Origin: Chelativorans sp. J32
GTDB taxonomy: Bacteria; Pseudomonadota; Alphaproteobacteria; Rhizobiales; Rhizobiaceae
NCBI RefSeq assembly: GCF_000518985.1
Contig: NZ_JAEQ01000007.1
Span: 124,001 to 188,000 of the forward strand
Length of the DNA stretch: 64,000 bases
Direction: 5' to 3'
Positions 1-10,908 of the stretch are shown in pieces (position 1 is the first letter of the stretch; each line of letters starts with the position of its first letter). The position numbers and the translations under genes are program-made. The notes beneath the pieces are model-generated. The model did no database searches and was not told the origin of the DNA. It saw only the letters and a program-made list of their open reading frames with translations.

Positions 1-1103
1 CTCGTGAGCGCCGGCGAAAAGGAGTAGGATCCCGGGCCGAGATTGCAGGTAAAACTCAAGACGAATTCTATCTCGTCATTCTTCCTGATCTCCCTTTGCA
101 CTTGCTCCGTGTGCCATGTATTCGTGCCCCATACCACATGCCCTGTGCGATCGCGCAGCATAAAGCCGAGCACAAGCTGTGGTATGTTGGCTTCAGCCTT
201 TGCTACTAACCGAAGGAGCAACTTTTGGCCGACGCGAGCCGTGGCAACAGGCTCCTGAGTCTCCGCGTCGACTAGTTCGATCCTCCTCGCAGCGATCTCC
301 AAAGTGCCCGACCGCGTGTATTGCCAGCCGCTTTCACCCCGCTTCTGCTCAATCAACATGCGCGCATTGTCCTTCTCGGCAATCAGCGCGTTATAATAAT
401 CGACGATCTCGTCGGGCGAGCCGTCTTTCTGGACCGAGCCATGGTCCAGCAGGATAACGCGGTCGCAGAGCGCGCGGACATCGTTCATACTGTGGGAGAC
501 GAACAGAATAGCGACGCCCTCTTCCTTGAAGCGCCGGATCTTATCGAAGCTCTTATGCTGGAAATAGCTATCGCCTACCGATAGTACCTCATCTACGATC
601 AGCACATCCGGCCGCGCGGCGGTGGCCAGCGAAAAGGCGAGCCGCGCATGCATGCCTGAGGAATAGACGCGCAGCGGCTTGTCGAAGAACTCACCTAGTT
701 CTGCGAAATCCTCGATTTCGGGCATCATCTTCGTCAACTGCTCGCGCGAGAAACCCATGAGGCCGCCTGCCTGATAAACATTTTGCCTACCAGTGAATTC
801 AGGATTGAAGCCAAGCCCCAATTCAAGAATTGCGCTAATGCGGCCCTGAACCGCAATGCTTCCTGTCGTCGGGCGTACTGTTCCGGTGATCAGCTTTAAA
901 AGCGTGCTCTTGCCGGCTCCGTTCTGCCCAATGAGCGCTAGCGCCTCTCCCTTACCTAAGCTGAAGCTTATGTCGCGGACAGCCCAGAACTCGCTCAGGG
1001 GTGAGATCTTTGCGCCAAACCAGGTGGCGAACCGGGCCAAATTCGAAGGGTAGGTGGCGTAACGCTTGCCAACCTGATCGATGCGTAGAACTTCGTGGAT
1101 CAT
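1..1103 (-). CDS. wzt: Polysaccharide ABC exporter ATPase, Wzt-like (3' end outside window)
   Basis: ATP-binding subunit of an ABC-2 polysaccharide (O-antigen or capsule) exporter, acting at the inner face of the cytoplasmic membrane with the permease encoded just upstream. I translated 367 residues, with the gene still open at base 1. The Walker A GQNGAGKST lies at residues 59-67, the ABC signature begins YSSGM at 147-151, and the Walker B VLIVDEVLSVGD is at 167-178. Residues from about 250 on form an extra C-terminal domain of the kind that in Wzt proteins binds the glycan end. The start overlaps the permease stop as ATGA, implying translational coupling. The C-terminal end is not visible. 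Confidence 0.9.
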   Translation of the reverse strand, partial: MIHEVLRIDQVGKRYATYPSNLARFATWFGAKISPLSEFWAVRDISFSLGKGEALALIGQNGAGKSTLLKLITGTVRPTTGSIAVQGRISAILELGLGFNPEFTGRQNVYQAGGLMGFSREQLTKMMPEIEDFAELGEFFDKPLRVYSSGMHARLAFSLATAARPDVLIVDEVLSVGDSYFQHKSFDKIRRFKEEGVAILFVSHSMNDVRALCDRVILLDHGSVQKDGSPDEIVDYYNALIAEKDNARMLIEQKRGESGWQYTRSGTLEIAARRIELVDAETQEPVATARVGQKLLLRLVAKAEANIPQLVLGFMLRDRTGHVVWGTNTWHTEQVQREIRKNDEIEFVLSFTCNLGPGSYSFSPALT

Positions 1104-1894
1104 AGCACATCCACGAGCTCGGGGCTTGCCCGCTTGAATAGCAGGAAGGAAAGCGAAAATAATCCGAGCGCAATCACCGTTGGTAGAAGGAGAGGCGCGA
1201 GGTCAGGCATACGGTTGAAGACTAGCGCGTCCTGGTAGATGCCGACGAGCGACACCATGGGATTAAGATGCAGCAGCCAGCGTAGATGTTCCGGAACAAC
1301 CGTTTGAGGATAAACAATGGGCGTAACCCAGAACCAAAGCTGCAGGGCGACTGTAAGTATTTGACCTATATCCCTCGAAAAAACGTTGAATATGCCTAGC
1401 ATCACACCCAGGCCGAACGCAAACAAGGATATAAGTACAATACCCAGCGGCAGCACCAGCCAAGCCGCTCCGGGGATATACCCGAAGAACAGAAAAACCA
1501 CCACTATGGCCGCCAGCAGAAAGACATGATTGAGCAGTGCGCTTCCCCAGACAATGACGGGCAGGCAGATGCGCGGAAAGGCAATCTTCTTTAGCGTGCC
1601 GGAATATTCGATGAAAACCGATAGACAGCGGTTCAGGATTTCACTGAAGAGCGTCCAAGCAGCCATGCCGGCTAACAGATACACAGGATAGGCGGTCTTG
1701 TCCTCAACCCCTCCCAACTTAGCGCCGAGCACTTCTGCGAGTACAAGAGCGAAAATGGCAGCTTGCGCCAGTGGGTGTAGGATCGACCAAAGGAGGCCCA
1801 ATCGCGACCGGGCGAACCTACCGCGAAGCTCGCCGGCAATCGAAGCCAGGACGAAATACCGATAACGCCAGAGCGCTTCAAACATGCTTTGCAT
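1100..1894 (-). CDS. wzm: Polysaccharide ABC exporter permease, Wzm-like
   Basis: 264-residue integral membrane protein of the ABC-2 family that forms the channel for export of a lipid-linked polysaccharide. The N-terminal amphipathic stretch ending in RSRLGLLWSILHPL is typical of Wzm/KpsM/TagG permeases and is followed by several hydrophobic segments. Length fits the family (about 260 residues). It lies between the reductase gene (6-base gap) and the Wzt ATPase (ATGA overlap), so the four genes 3865 to 1 read as one operon. Host polysaccharide identity is inferred from the GDP-rhamnose genes, not seen directly. Confidence 0.88.
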   Translation of the reverse strand: MQSMFEALWRYRYFVLASIAGELRGRFARSRLGLLWSILHPLAQAAIFALVLAEVLGAKLGGVEDKTAYPVYLLAGMAAWTLFSEILNRCLSVFIEYSGTLKKIAFPRICLPVIVWGSALLNHVFLLAAIVVVFLFFGYIPGAAWLVLPLGIVLISLFAFGLGVMLGIFNVFSRDIGQILTVALQLWFWVTPIVYPQTVVPEHLRWLLHLNPMVSLVGIYQDALVFNRMPDLAPLLLPTVIALGLFSLSFLLFKRASPELVDVL

Positions 1895-1900
1895 CTCGTT

Positions 1901-2866
1901 TTATTCCGCACCGGTGCCAGTGCGTGCCCTGCAATCTGCCAGGACATCGGCCAAAGTTTGTTCAAAAAGGTAATGTGGCTTCCAACCTAGCAGTTGCTGA
2001 GCCCGCTCAGCGTTCCCCACGATCCGTGGAAGATCGCTTGCCCGCATGCGTGCTGGGTCCTGCTCGACTTTGATCGATACCTTGCTCAAATGAAGCAGGC
2101 CTTCCAGCACATCTGAGATGGGACGCGCTTTACCGGAGGCGATGTTCAAGATGGTACCCGTCTCCAAAAGGCCAGCTTTTTGTGCGACCAGAGCGTAGGA
2201 AATAGCGACGTCGCGCACGTCCAGAAAATCCCGCTCGGCCTCTAGGTTACCAACCCGGATAACAGGCTCGGCGAGTCCTGCTTCAATTCTGGCGACTTGC
2301 ATTGCAAATGCCGAAACCACAAACGCTTCAGTCTGGCCAGGGCCGGCGTGATTGAAAGGGCGCAGCCGAACGCATTTCAGCCCTCGACGGGCCATCGCGC
2401 CAAGAGCAAGGTCGGCTGAGGCCTTGGTGACACCATAGTCATCGACAGGGGAGAGCACCGTCGTTTCGTCGAGTGGATGACCACCTTTTGCGCTGTCACC
2501 ATAGACCAGACCCGAACCGGCATGAATAAGCCAACAATCGGGGGCCGATTTCATAATGGCAGATGCGACATTGAGGCTGCCTTGGACATTCACGCGCCAG
2601 GCGATCTCCGGCTGGCGTGCTGCAAGGGCGGGAGCAGCAACGCCTGCAAGATGGACAACGCAATCCGGTCGATGGCGCCGGATCGCCCTTTCGACCGCAT
2701 CGCGGTCAGTTATGTCGAGTGCCTCGAGACCATTGGATGGGCCCCGATCTGGGCGTCTCGAGGTGGAAATGATGTGCAGATCGCCGTCGCAAACCTGCTT
2801 CAGAGCGGTGACCACATGAGGGCCGACAAACCCGCCCGCGCCGGTGATCAACACGCGCATCGACAA
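1901..2866 (-). CDS. rmd: NAD-dependent epimerase/dehydratase, probable GDP-6-deoxy-D-mannose reductase
   Basis: Extended short-chain dehydrogenase of about 320 residues. The Rossmann motif TGAGGFVG is at the N terminus and the catalytic YxxxK appears as YGVTK near residue 143. Placed directly after gmd and before an exporter, its likely reaction is reduction of GDP-4-keto-6-deoxymannose to GDP-D-rhamnose. A GDP-fucose synthase or other sugar-nucleotide epimerase is possible, since substrate is not readable from motifs. Start is uncertain: TTG at 2866 has a GAGGG about 6 bases upstream, while ATG at 2860 is six bases further in. Nine bases separate it from gmd, consistent with one transcript. 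Confidence 0.78.
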   Translation of the reverse strand: MSMRVLITGAGGFVGPHVVTALKQVCDGDLHIISTSRRPDRGPSNGLEALDITDRDAVERAIRRHRPDCVVHLAGVAAPALAARQPEIAWRVNVQGSLNVASAIMKSAPDCWLIHAGSGLVYGDSAKGGHPLDETTVLSPVDDYGVTKASADLALGAMARRGLKCVRLRPFNHAGPGQTEAFVVSAFAMQVARIEAGLAEPVIRVGNLEAERDFLDVRDVAISYALVAQKAGLLETGTILNIASGKARPISDVLEGLLHLSKVSIKVEQDPARMRASDLPRIVGNAERAQQLLGWKPHYLFEQTLADVLADCRARTGTGAE

Positions 2867-2875
2867 TCCAGACCC

Positions 2876-4454
<1,579 letters not shown>

Positions 4455-5561
4455 CTATGCTGCGGCCCTTCCGCGTTCCGGAAAGAGCTTTAAAAGCCCT
4501 TCGGCGGAGGCCTCTGCCACGCCCCGTTCCGTAATGAGCCCGGTCACGAGTCGCGCGGGCGTCACGTCGAAGGCAGGATTGGCAGCAGGAGTCGCATCAG
4601 GCGAGATCCGCACCTGCGTGATCTCGCCTGATGCGGTCTTCCCCCAAACGAGCGAGACCTCCTCCGCCGAGCGTTCCTCGATTGGGATCTCTTTCACCCC
4701 GTCGCGCACAGTCCAGTCGATCGTAGGGGAGGGGAGGCCGACATAGAAAGGCACGCCATTGTCCTTGGCGGCAAGCGCCTTCAGATAGGTGCCGATCTTG
4801 TTGCAGACATCGCCATTCGCCGTGGTACGGTCGGTGCCGACAATCACCATGTCGACCAAGCCGTGCTGCATCAGGTGCCCGCCGGCATTGTCGACGATCA
4901 GCGTGTGCGGCACGCCGTGGCCTGCCATTTCCCACGCCGTGAGATGCGCGCCCTGATTGCGCGGTCGGGTCTCGTCCACATACACATGGACCGGGATTTT
5001 CTCTTCAGTCGCAAGATAGATCGGCGCGGTGGCGGTGCCGTAATCGACGGTGGCGAGCCAACCCGCATTGCAGTGGGTGAGGATGTTCACCGGCTCACCG
5101 GGTTTCTTGCGCTTGGCGATCTCCTTGATGATCGAAAGCCCGTGCTTGCCGATCGCGCGGTTCAGTTCCACGTCCTCGTCGGCGATCTCTGCCGCCCGCA
5201 CATAGGCTGCTGCGGCACGTTCGCCCTCGGGAAGCGGGCGCAGCGTCTCGCGCATCGCGTCGAGCGCCCAGCGCAGATTGATCGCGGTGGGCCGGGTCGC
5301 ATGCAGTTCTTGCCAAACGGCATCCAGAGCCGCATCGGATGGGTCTTCCCGCATGCGGATCGCCACGCCATAGGCAGCCGTCACACCGATCAGAGGCGCT
5401 CCGCGGACCCACATATCGCGGATGGCTGTCGCGATCCCAGCCACCGTGCGGACATTCTCGATGCGGAATTGATGCGGCAGCCAGCGCTGGTCGATGAGAA
5501 CCACCGACCAGCCGTCTTCGTTCAGCCAGATGGTGCGGTAATGCTTGTCTCCGACCTTCAT
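4455..5561 (-). CDS. mtnA: S-methyl-5-thioribose-1-phosphate isomerase
   Basis: Isomerises 5-methylthioribose 1-phosphate to 5-methylthioribulose 1-phosphate in methionine salvage. 368 residues, normal length. The substrate-binding WVRGAPLIG lies at residues 51-59. The catalytic cysteine is Cys164 in [10 protein letters not shown] and the catalytic aspartate is Asp244 in [11 protein letters not shown], matching the Cys/Asp pair of characterised MtnA rather than an eIF2B subunit. It follows mtnK by 16 bases on the same strand, an operon. No mtnB, mtnC or mtnD is nearby, so the classical route to methionine is not encoded here; an aldolase gene lies 5.3 kb away instead. Confidence 0.94.
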   Translation of the reverse strand: MKVGDKHYRTIWLNEDGWSVVLIDQRWLPHQFRIENVRTVAGIATAIRDMWVRGAPLIGVTAAYGVAIRMREDPSDAALDAVWQELHATRPTAINLRWALDAMRETLRPLPEGERAAAAYVRAAEIADEDVELNRAIGKHGLSIIKEIAKRKKPGEPVNILTHCNAGWLATVDYGTATAPIYLATEEKIPVHVYVDETRPRNQGAHLTAWEMAGHGVPHTLIVDNAGGHLMQHGLVDMVIVGTDRTTANGDVCNKIGTYLKALAAKDNGVPFYVGLPSPTIDWTVRDGVKEIPIEERSAEEVSLVWGKTASGEITQVRISPDATPAANPAFDVTPARLVTGLITERGVAEASAEGLLKLFPERGRAAA

Positions 5562-5577
5562 CCTGTTTCTCCTTGGC

Positions 5578-6837
5578 TCATAGCCCTTGGTCGAGCGACT
5601 TCGCCAGCCGGTCGAGCTCCGCCAGTGAACTGATGTGCTTGCGATTCACGGCGATATGCCGCCCAAAGCGGAGCGCAGCGGCCTCGCAGGAGGCCCTGAG
5701 TTTGGTATCCTCTATGCTCTCGAAATCGGCATTGTGGGCGAGCCCCAGGATCCGCCGGTGGATTTCGATGCCCGCAAAGCCCAGCATATCCGTCCAGATG
5801 TCATGGATCACATGGTTCAGCGCCTGTTCGGCGCCCAAGGCATCTCCTTGGTCTTCATAGAGGCTCCGGTGGTAGAGCATGCCCCTGCGCTCGGTACGCC
5901 AGAGCCTGGCGAACTCCTCGCGGAAGATGGCCCAGGTCTCCTCGATCACACGCACTAGATAGGCGCGCATGTCCTCGCGGGAACCCTCCGCTTCATGCCC
6001 ACGCTGGGAGAAAAAAGCCATCCAGTAATTGGAGAGCAGCATGCCCACATCGAACGCCATTGGCCCATAGAAGGCGAATTCAGGATCGATGATGCGCGTG
6101 TCGCTTTCCGTCACCATGACCGAGCCCGTGTGCAGGTCTCCATGCACTAGGGTTTCCGCCTTGGCGGCGAAAAGATGCTTCAGCTTCTGGGCTTCGACTT
6201 TCAGGTCACGGTCGGCCCTGAGCTCCGCGACCACCGGACCGAGTTCCGGCGTGTGCCGGTTCATGGGGGCGGAGAAATAAGGGTCGGTGAAGACGAGATT
6301 CTCGGTGATGTCGCAGAGCTCCACATTCTCGGCGAAGAGCGCTAGATCCGCCTTGCGGTCGCGCGTTTCCATGTGAAGGTCGGAGCCGCGGAAGAGCGTG
6401 CGCGCCATGAAGAGGCCGAGATCCTCTGCGATGCGCGGAAGCTGCCGTCCTTGGATCAGTGCCCGCCGCAGAATGATATGCGGCGACAGGTATTCCATTA
6501 CGATCAGCGCCTGCTGCTCGTCGAAATGGTAAATGGCCGGCACCTGGCCTGGCGCTCGCTTCTCCTGGCGCGTCAGCGCGTGATATTCGAAGAAGGAACG
6601 CTTCAGCGGCAGCGGCCAGCTATCGCCGACGAGGCGCACGTAGGGAAGCGCCTGCTTGACAACGACCGCGCCCCTGTCTCCCTCGACGATGAAGACGAGG
6701 TTGAGGTTACCATCGCCTACCTCGCGCACCCTCCAGCTCGATCCTGTGCCGCCGACATGCTCCGCGACCGCGGTCACCCTTACGAGGCGTTCAGGCAAGG
6801 TCTCCACCGTCAGGGGCTGAAACGCGCTGCCATGCAT
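5578..6837 (-). CDS. mtnK: S-methyl-5-thioribose kinase
   Basis: Phosphorylates methylthioribose at C1 using ATP, the entry step for salvage of the sugar made from methylthioadenosine. 419 residues with the aminoglycoside-kinase-like fold. The GDGNLN nucleotide loop is at residues 41-46. The catalytic HGDLHTGS at 232-239 is diagnostic for MtnK, and the metal-binding DPEFAFYGP is at 251-259. First gene of the mtnK-mtnA operon, divergent from the importer genes starting at 6952. The shared 114-bp intergenic region contains a 7-bp inverted repeat that may serve a common regulator. Confidence 0.94.
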   Translation of the reverse strand: MHGSAFQPLTVETLPERLVRVTAVAEHVGGTGSSWRVREVGDGNLNLVFIVEGDRGAVVVKQALPYVRLVGDSWPLPLKRSFFEYHALTRQEKRAPGQVPAIYHFDEQQALIVMEYLSPHIILRRALIQGRQLPRIAEDLGLFMARTLFRGSDLHMETRDRKADLALFAENVELCDITENLVFTDPYFSAPMNRHTPELGPVVAELRADRDLKVEAQKLKHLFAAKAETLVHGDLHTGSVMVTESDTRIIDPEFAFYGPMAFDVGMLLSNYWMAFFSQRGHEAEGSREDMRAYLVRVIEETWAIFREEFARLWRTERRGMLYHRSLYEDQGDALGAEQALNHVIHDIWTDMLGFAGIEIHRRILGLAHNADFESIEDTKLRASCEAAALRFGRHIAVNRKHISSLAELDRLAKSLDQGL

Positions 6838-6885
6838 GGGTCTCCTCCATCCTCCTCCGCATCACCCTCTCACGCTAGCAAGTGG

Positions 6886-6913
6886 TTTGTCATTTTTCAA
6901 TGGTGTTGACAAA
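6886..6913. promoter_or_regulatory. Inverted repeat TTTGTCA/TGACAAA in the mtnK-importer divergent promoter
   Basis: Perfect 7-bp inverted repeat, TTTGTCA at 6886-6892 and TGACAAA at 6907-6913, separated by 14 bases. It is centred in the only shared regulatory region of mtnK-mtnA and the ABC importer. Position and symmetry suit an operator for the SorC-family regulator encoded at 12994-13977. That pairing is inference. Confidence 0.45.
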
Positions 6914-6951
6914 TGCTCGGCACCTGATAGCGTCCGAGGTGGGAGGAAATC

Positions 6952-8463
6952 ATGGCAGAGGGCGCCATCTTCCGCATTGCGGGTCTCGGAAAATCATTCG
7001 GCCCCAACGATGTCTTGCGCGGCGTCGCGATGGAGCTTCGCGCCGGCGAGGTCACCGTTCTTATGGGCGCCAATGGCGCCGGTAAGTCGACGCTTGTGAA
7101 GATCATGAGCGGCATTCATCAGGCTGATCGAGGCGTGATGATGTTGGCAGACGCGCCTTTCCTGCCCGCCACCCCCGCAGAAGCGATGCGCGCCGGCGTG
7201 GTTACCGTGCATCAGAACATCAATGACGGGGTGGTCGGTGCACTCGACGTCGCCACAAACCTGGTGCTTGATCGGCTGAATGATACGGGCCGCGGAATCT
7301 TCTTCAATCCGCGTCGCGTGCGCCGCGAGGCAGCGGACGTGGCGGCCCGCATGGGCCTGCGCCTCGATCTTTCCGCCGATGTGACCGAACTGCCGCTCGC
7401 CGACCGGCAGATGGTCGCCATCGCCCGAGCGATGGCGCACGAGCCGAAGGTCATGATCCTGGACGAGCCGACCTCTTCGCTTTCGGCCAATGAGGCCGCG
7501 CGTCTGTTTGACCTGATCGACCGGCTGCGCGCGCGCGGTGTCGCCATCCTCTATATTTCCCATCGCATGTCCGACATCCGGAGGCTTGCGGACCGCATCT
7601 TCAGCTTGCGCGATGGCCAGATCGTTGGCCGTTTCGAGGAGAAGCCGCTCGATTATGAGGGTGCGGTGAACGCAATGCTCGGGCGCAATCTCGGCCGGAG
7701 CGGCATAGCCTCCCGTGCTGCTTCACGCCCGATCTTTTCTGCCGAAGGGCTACTGATATCACCGGCTGGCCGACCGTTTTCGCTTACGCTCGGAGCGGGT
7801 GAAGTGGTGGCAGTGACGGGGCTCGTCGGCGTCGGCAAGACACGGCTCGCCGAGACCCTATATGGCATTCACGCCCCGCTTGGGGGGACGATGCAGCTCG
7901 ACGGCAGCGTTTACCGGCCGAAAGCGCCGGCGGAAGCCATTGCCCGCGGCGTCTTTCTCGTCGCGAAGGATCGCGCGCAGACGGGCATCGTGCCGGATTT
8001 CAACATCTACGAGAATATGAGCCTGCCGTTTCTGCCTCGTTTCTCGCATTTCGGCGTGGCGCGGCGCCGTGCGGAGCGGGCAAAGGCACGGGAACAGATC
8101 AAGGATCTGAAGATCGTCTGCCGCTCCGAGCGCGACGATCTTGCAACGCTGTCGGGCGGCAACCAGCAGAAGGTGACCGTCGCGCGCTGGCTTTCACAAC
8201 CCTCCCGGCTCCTGATCCTGGATGAGCCCTTCCAGGGCGTGGACATCGCCGCTCGGCACGATATCGCCGCCAAGCTGCGCGAGAGCGCGGCGGATCGCGC
8301 CACGCTCCTTTTCCTCACGGAATTGGACGAGGCGCTGGAAACGGCGGACCGCATCCTCGTGATGTCTGAGCACACGATCGTCGGGGAGCACCGCAGCGCG
8401 GAAGTCGACATGGAGCGCCTGCTGGCCGATGTGGCGGGGAGGGGCATCGGCGATGCTGCATGA
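6952..8463 (+). CDS. Sugar ABC importer ATPase (two ABC domains, RbsA/XylG type)
   Basis: 503-residue energising subunit of a ribose-type sugar importer at the cytoplasmic membrane. The first ABC domain has Walker A GANGAGKST near residues 43-51 and Walker B VMILDEPTSS. The second has a degenerate Walker A (GLVGVGKTRL) and an intact signature LSGGNQQK, the usual asymmetry of this family. GGGAGGAAATC precedes the ATG. It is first in a three-gene plus-strand operon with permease and binding protein, and divergent from mtnK. From context the cargo is probably methylthioribose or another 5-modified ribose. The motifs alone say only carbohydrate. Confidence 0.9.
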   Translation: MAEGAIFRIAGLGKSFGPNDVLRGVAMELRAGEVTVLMGANGAGKSTLVKIMSGIHQADRGVMMLADAPFLPATPAEAMRAGVVTVHQNINDGVVGALDVATNLVLDRLNDTGRGIFFNPRRVRREAADVAARMGLRLDLSADVTELPLADRQMVAIARAMAHEPKVMILDEPTSSLSANEAARLFDLIDRLRARGVAILYISHRMSDIRRLADRIFSLRDGQIVGRFEEKPLDYEGAVNAMLGRNLGRSGIASRAASRPIFSAEGLLISPAGRPFSLTLGAGEVVAVTGLVGVGKTRLAETLYGIHAPLGGTMQLDGSVYRPKAPAEAIARGVFLVAKDRAQTGIVPDFNIYENMSLPFLPRFSHFGVARRRAERAKAREQIKDLKIVCRSERDDLATLSGGNQQKVTVARWLSQPSRLLILDEPFQGVDIAARHDIAAKLRESAADRATLLFLTELDEALETADRILVMSEHTIVGEHRSAEVDMERLLADVAGRGIGDAA

Positions 8464-8525
8464 GATATCCGGAAATGCGGGCGTCTCTTCGCGCCCCCGA
8501 GCACCGAGGATCATGAGAGGTGACC

Positions 8526-9581
8526 ATGAGTAGCGATCTCGTCGGAAAGCCTGTCACGGAAGCCCAGCCATCCGGCGGCGCCCGCCTTTCCCTGCGCGAA
8601 CTCGCCATCCGCTATGGTTTCCTGCTTCTGCTGGCTGGTCTCATCGTTTTCTTCTCGCTCGCCACGCGCGGCTTCGCCTCGCCGCAAGCAGCCGTTTTCA
8701 TCCTCCAGTCGGTCTCCATAACGGGAATCCTGGCGCTCGGCGTGACCGCCACCATGGTGGTGGGCGGCTTCGACCTCTCCATCGGCTCGATCGCCACAAG
8801 CGCAATGATGGCCGCGGCCTATGTGATGGTGGTCATGGAGCAGAACGCATTGGTGGCGGTGCTCGTCTGCCTGGCCATCGGTGCGCTGGTCGGCCTGATC
8901 AACGGGCTGATCATCTGCTATATGCGCGTGCCGGATCTGCTCGCCACGCTCGGCATGATGTTCCTGCTGATCGGCCTCCAGCGCATCCCGACCGAGGGCC
9001 GCTCCATCGCCGCCGGCATGACCATGCCCGACGGCTCGACCGCTGCCGGCACCTTCAGCGCTAATTTCCTGGCGCTGGGCCGGCATCGCTTCGATTTCTT
9101 CATTCCCGATCTCGTGCCAGCCTCGGTGGTCGTGCTCATCGTGCTTGCGGTGCTTATCTGGTTTTTCCTGGAATACACGCGCTTCGGCCGCATGATGTAT
9201 GCCGTAGGTTCCAATGCGCGGGCGGCGGAGTTCGCCGGCGCGCCGGTCAAGGCATACAAGATCTGGGCCTATGTCATCTCCGGCATCTTTTCTTCCATCG
9301 GTGGTATCCTTTTGGCCGCTCGTCTCGGGCGCGGCGATATCGCCTCGGGGAACAATCTTCTGCTCGATGCGGTGGCCGCAGCATTGATTGGCTTTGCCGT
9401 GCTCGGCGCGGCGAAGCCGAATGCTTTCGGCACCGCTATCGGCGCGCTATTCGTGGGTGTGCTGCTGCAGGGCCTCACGATGATGAACGTGCCCTATTAC
9501 ACGCAGGATTTCGTCAAGGGAGCGGTGCTCGTCATCGCGCTCGTCTTCACTTTCTCGCTGCTCGGCCGCAATGCCCGGTAG
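8526..9581 (+). CDS. Sugar ABC importer permease (RbsC type)
   Basis: 351-residue polytopic inner-membrane protein of the ribose/xylose permease family with about ten hydrophobic segments. Recognisable stretches are VGGFDLSIGSI, the hallmark of RbsC-like permeases, and VGSNARAAEFAGAPV in the EAA-like cytoplasmic loop. I take ATG 8526 as start because GAGAGGTGACC lies just upstream; a GTG six bases earlier is possible. 62 bases separate it from the ATPase gene. Likely carries the same substrate as its binding protein at 9612. Confidence 0.88.
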   Translation: MSSDLVGKPVTEAQPSGGARLSLRELAIRYGFLLLLAGLIVFFSLATRGFASPQAAVFILQSVSITGILALGVTATMVVGGFDLSIGSIATSAMMAAAYVMVVMEQNALVAVLVCLAIGALVGLINGLIICYMRVPDLLATLGMMFLLIGLQRIPTEGRSIAAGMTMPDGSTAAGTFSANFLALGRHRFDFFIPDLVPASVVVLIVLAVLIWFFLEYTRFGRMMYAVGSNARAAEFAGAPVKAYKIWAYVISGIFSSIGGILLAARLGRGDIASGNNLLLDAVAAALIGFAVLGAAKPNAFGTAIGALFVGVLLQGLTMMNVPYYTQDFVKGAVLVIALVFTFSLLGRNAR

Positions 9582-9611
9582 CGCTGAAAATTCGGTTCAA
9601 TGGAGGAGAAA

Positions 9612-10667
9612 ATGATTTTCACAAGAAGAGTTCTGGGCAAGGTTGGGCTTGCCCTTCTGGGGGCGAGTTTCCTGGCACCCGTGGCGGCGATCGCGCAGGA
9701 CAAACCCGCGCCGTTCGACAACCCCGGCGAGGTCGACATCGCGCTGGTGCGCTATCTTTCGACCGGTGACTTCTTCCAGGCCTATCTTTCGGGGGTAGAG
9801 GCTCAGGCCAAGGCGCTCGGCGTCAATCTGCGTGTTTTCGATAGCCGCCAGGATGCTGCGCTGCAGGCCGATATGGTCGACCAGGCGATCGCCCTCGGCG
9901 TCGACGGCATCATCATCCAGCACGGCCTGACCGAATCCATGAAGGAAGCCGCCCAGCGCGCGGTCGATGCCGGCATCAAGGTTGTGGCCTTCGACGTGAA
10001 TGTGGAAAACGAGGCCATCCCGCAGATCGAGCAGTCCGACCGCGACCTCGCCCGCCTCGCCCTGGAACAGGCCATCAAGGACAATGGCGAAAGCTGGAAG
10101 GCGGCTTACGTCTACGTCGCCGGCATTGCGCCTCTCGACCGCCGCGACGAGACCTGGCGCGAGTTCAAGGAAAAATATCCGGGCATCGAGGAAGTGGCGC
10201 AGTTCGGCACGCTCGACAACCCGATCGCCAATTCCGTGGCCAACCAGGCACGTTCCGTGCTCACCGCCAATCCGGACGTCCAGGTGGTCTTCGCCCCCTA
10301 TGACGAATTCGCCAAGGGCGTCAAAATTGCCGTGGACGAGGCTGGCATGTCCGGCAACATCAAGATCTATTCCGCTGATATCTCGACGGCTGACATCTCG
10401 GCCATGCGCGAGCCGGGCAGTGCCTGGGCAGCCACGGCCGCGACCAATCCGGCGGTTGTCGGCGAGGTTTCGGTTCGCGCGCTCGCCATGCTGCTCGCCG
10501 GCGAGGATCCCGGCCAGAGCGTGATCGTGCCTCCGACGCTGATCACGCAGGCTCAGCTGAACGAACAGGATATCAAGAACATGGAAGAACTCTCGCAGAA
10601 GCTGCCGCAGTTCGCCCATGCGGATGTTGCCGTTCCGGCCTGGATGCCCCTCCCGCCGCGGGATTGA
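9612..10667 (+). CDS. Periplasmic sugar-binding protein of the ABC importer
   Basis: 351-residue precursor of a periplasmic ribose-family (Peripla_BP_4) solute-binding protein. The N terminus MIFTRRVLGKVGLALLGAS ends in AAIAQ, a plausible signal peptide cleaved after about residue 28. The ATG at 9612 is preferred to the in-frame ATG at 9600, because the strong GGAGGA at 9602-9607 would otherwise lie inside the gene. Typical motifs are DSRQDAALQADMVDQAIALGVDGIII and PYDEFAKGV. Last gene of the importer operon, followed by a strong terminator at 10686. Substrate is inferred from the mtn neighbours. Confidence 0.88.
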   Translation: MIFTRRVLGKVGLALLGASFLAPVAAIAQDKPAPFDNPGEVDIALVRYLSTGDFFQAYLSGVEAQAKALGVNLRVFDSRQDAALQADMVDQAIALGVDGIIIQHGLTESMKEAAQRAVDAGIKVVAFDVNVENEAIPQIEQSDRDLARLALEQAIKDNGESWKAAYVYVAGIAPLDRRDETWREFKEKYPGIEEVAQFGTLDNPIANSVANQARSVLTANPDVQVVFAPYDEFAKGVKIAVDEAGMSGNIKIYSADISTADISAMREPGSAWAATAATNPAVVGEVSVRALAMLLAGEDPGQSVIVPPTLITQAQLNEQDIKNMEELSQKLPQFAHADVAVPAWMPLPPRD

Positions 10668-10685
10668 AGCTTTGCGCTGATCGAG

Positions 10686-10714
10686 AAGGGCGGCTCACGG
10701 CCGCCCTTTTCTTT
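10686..10714 (+). terminator. Rho-independent terminator of importer operon
   Basis: A 9-bp stem AAGGGCGGC/GCCGCCCTT with a five-base loop is followed by TTCTTT. It lies 19 bases after the binding-protein stop codon. The remainder of the gap to 10908 shows nothing I can name. Confidence 0.85.
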
Positions 10715-10908
10715 ATCCAGCTTCCCTGATTTCGGTTATCCTGGAAGCCGGAGCGCGCCGTAGGCTATCCTGAACCCCAGAGACCTCAGCGGTTCCGCAA
10801 AGCCACAAGCGATCCTGAAGAACGCCACGACGAGCGGCCCGTGCTCGACGTCCAGCGGTAAATGGGTCCGGCTCTCGCTTCGCTCAGGCGGGGATGACGA
10901 AGTGACGC

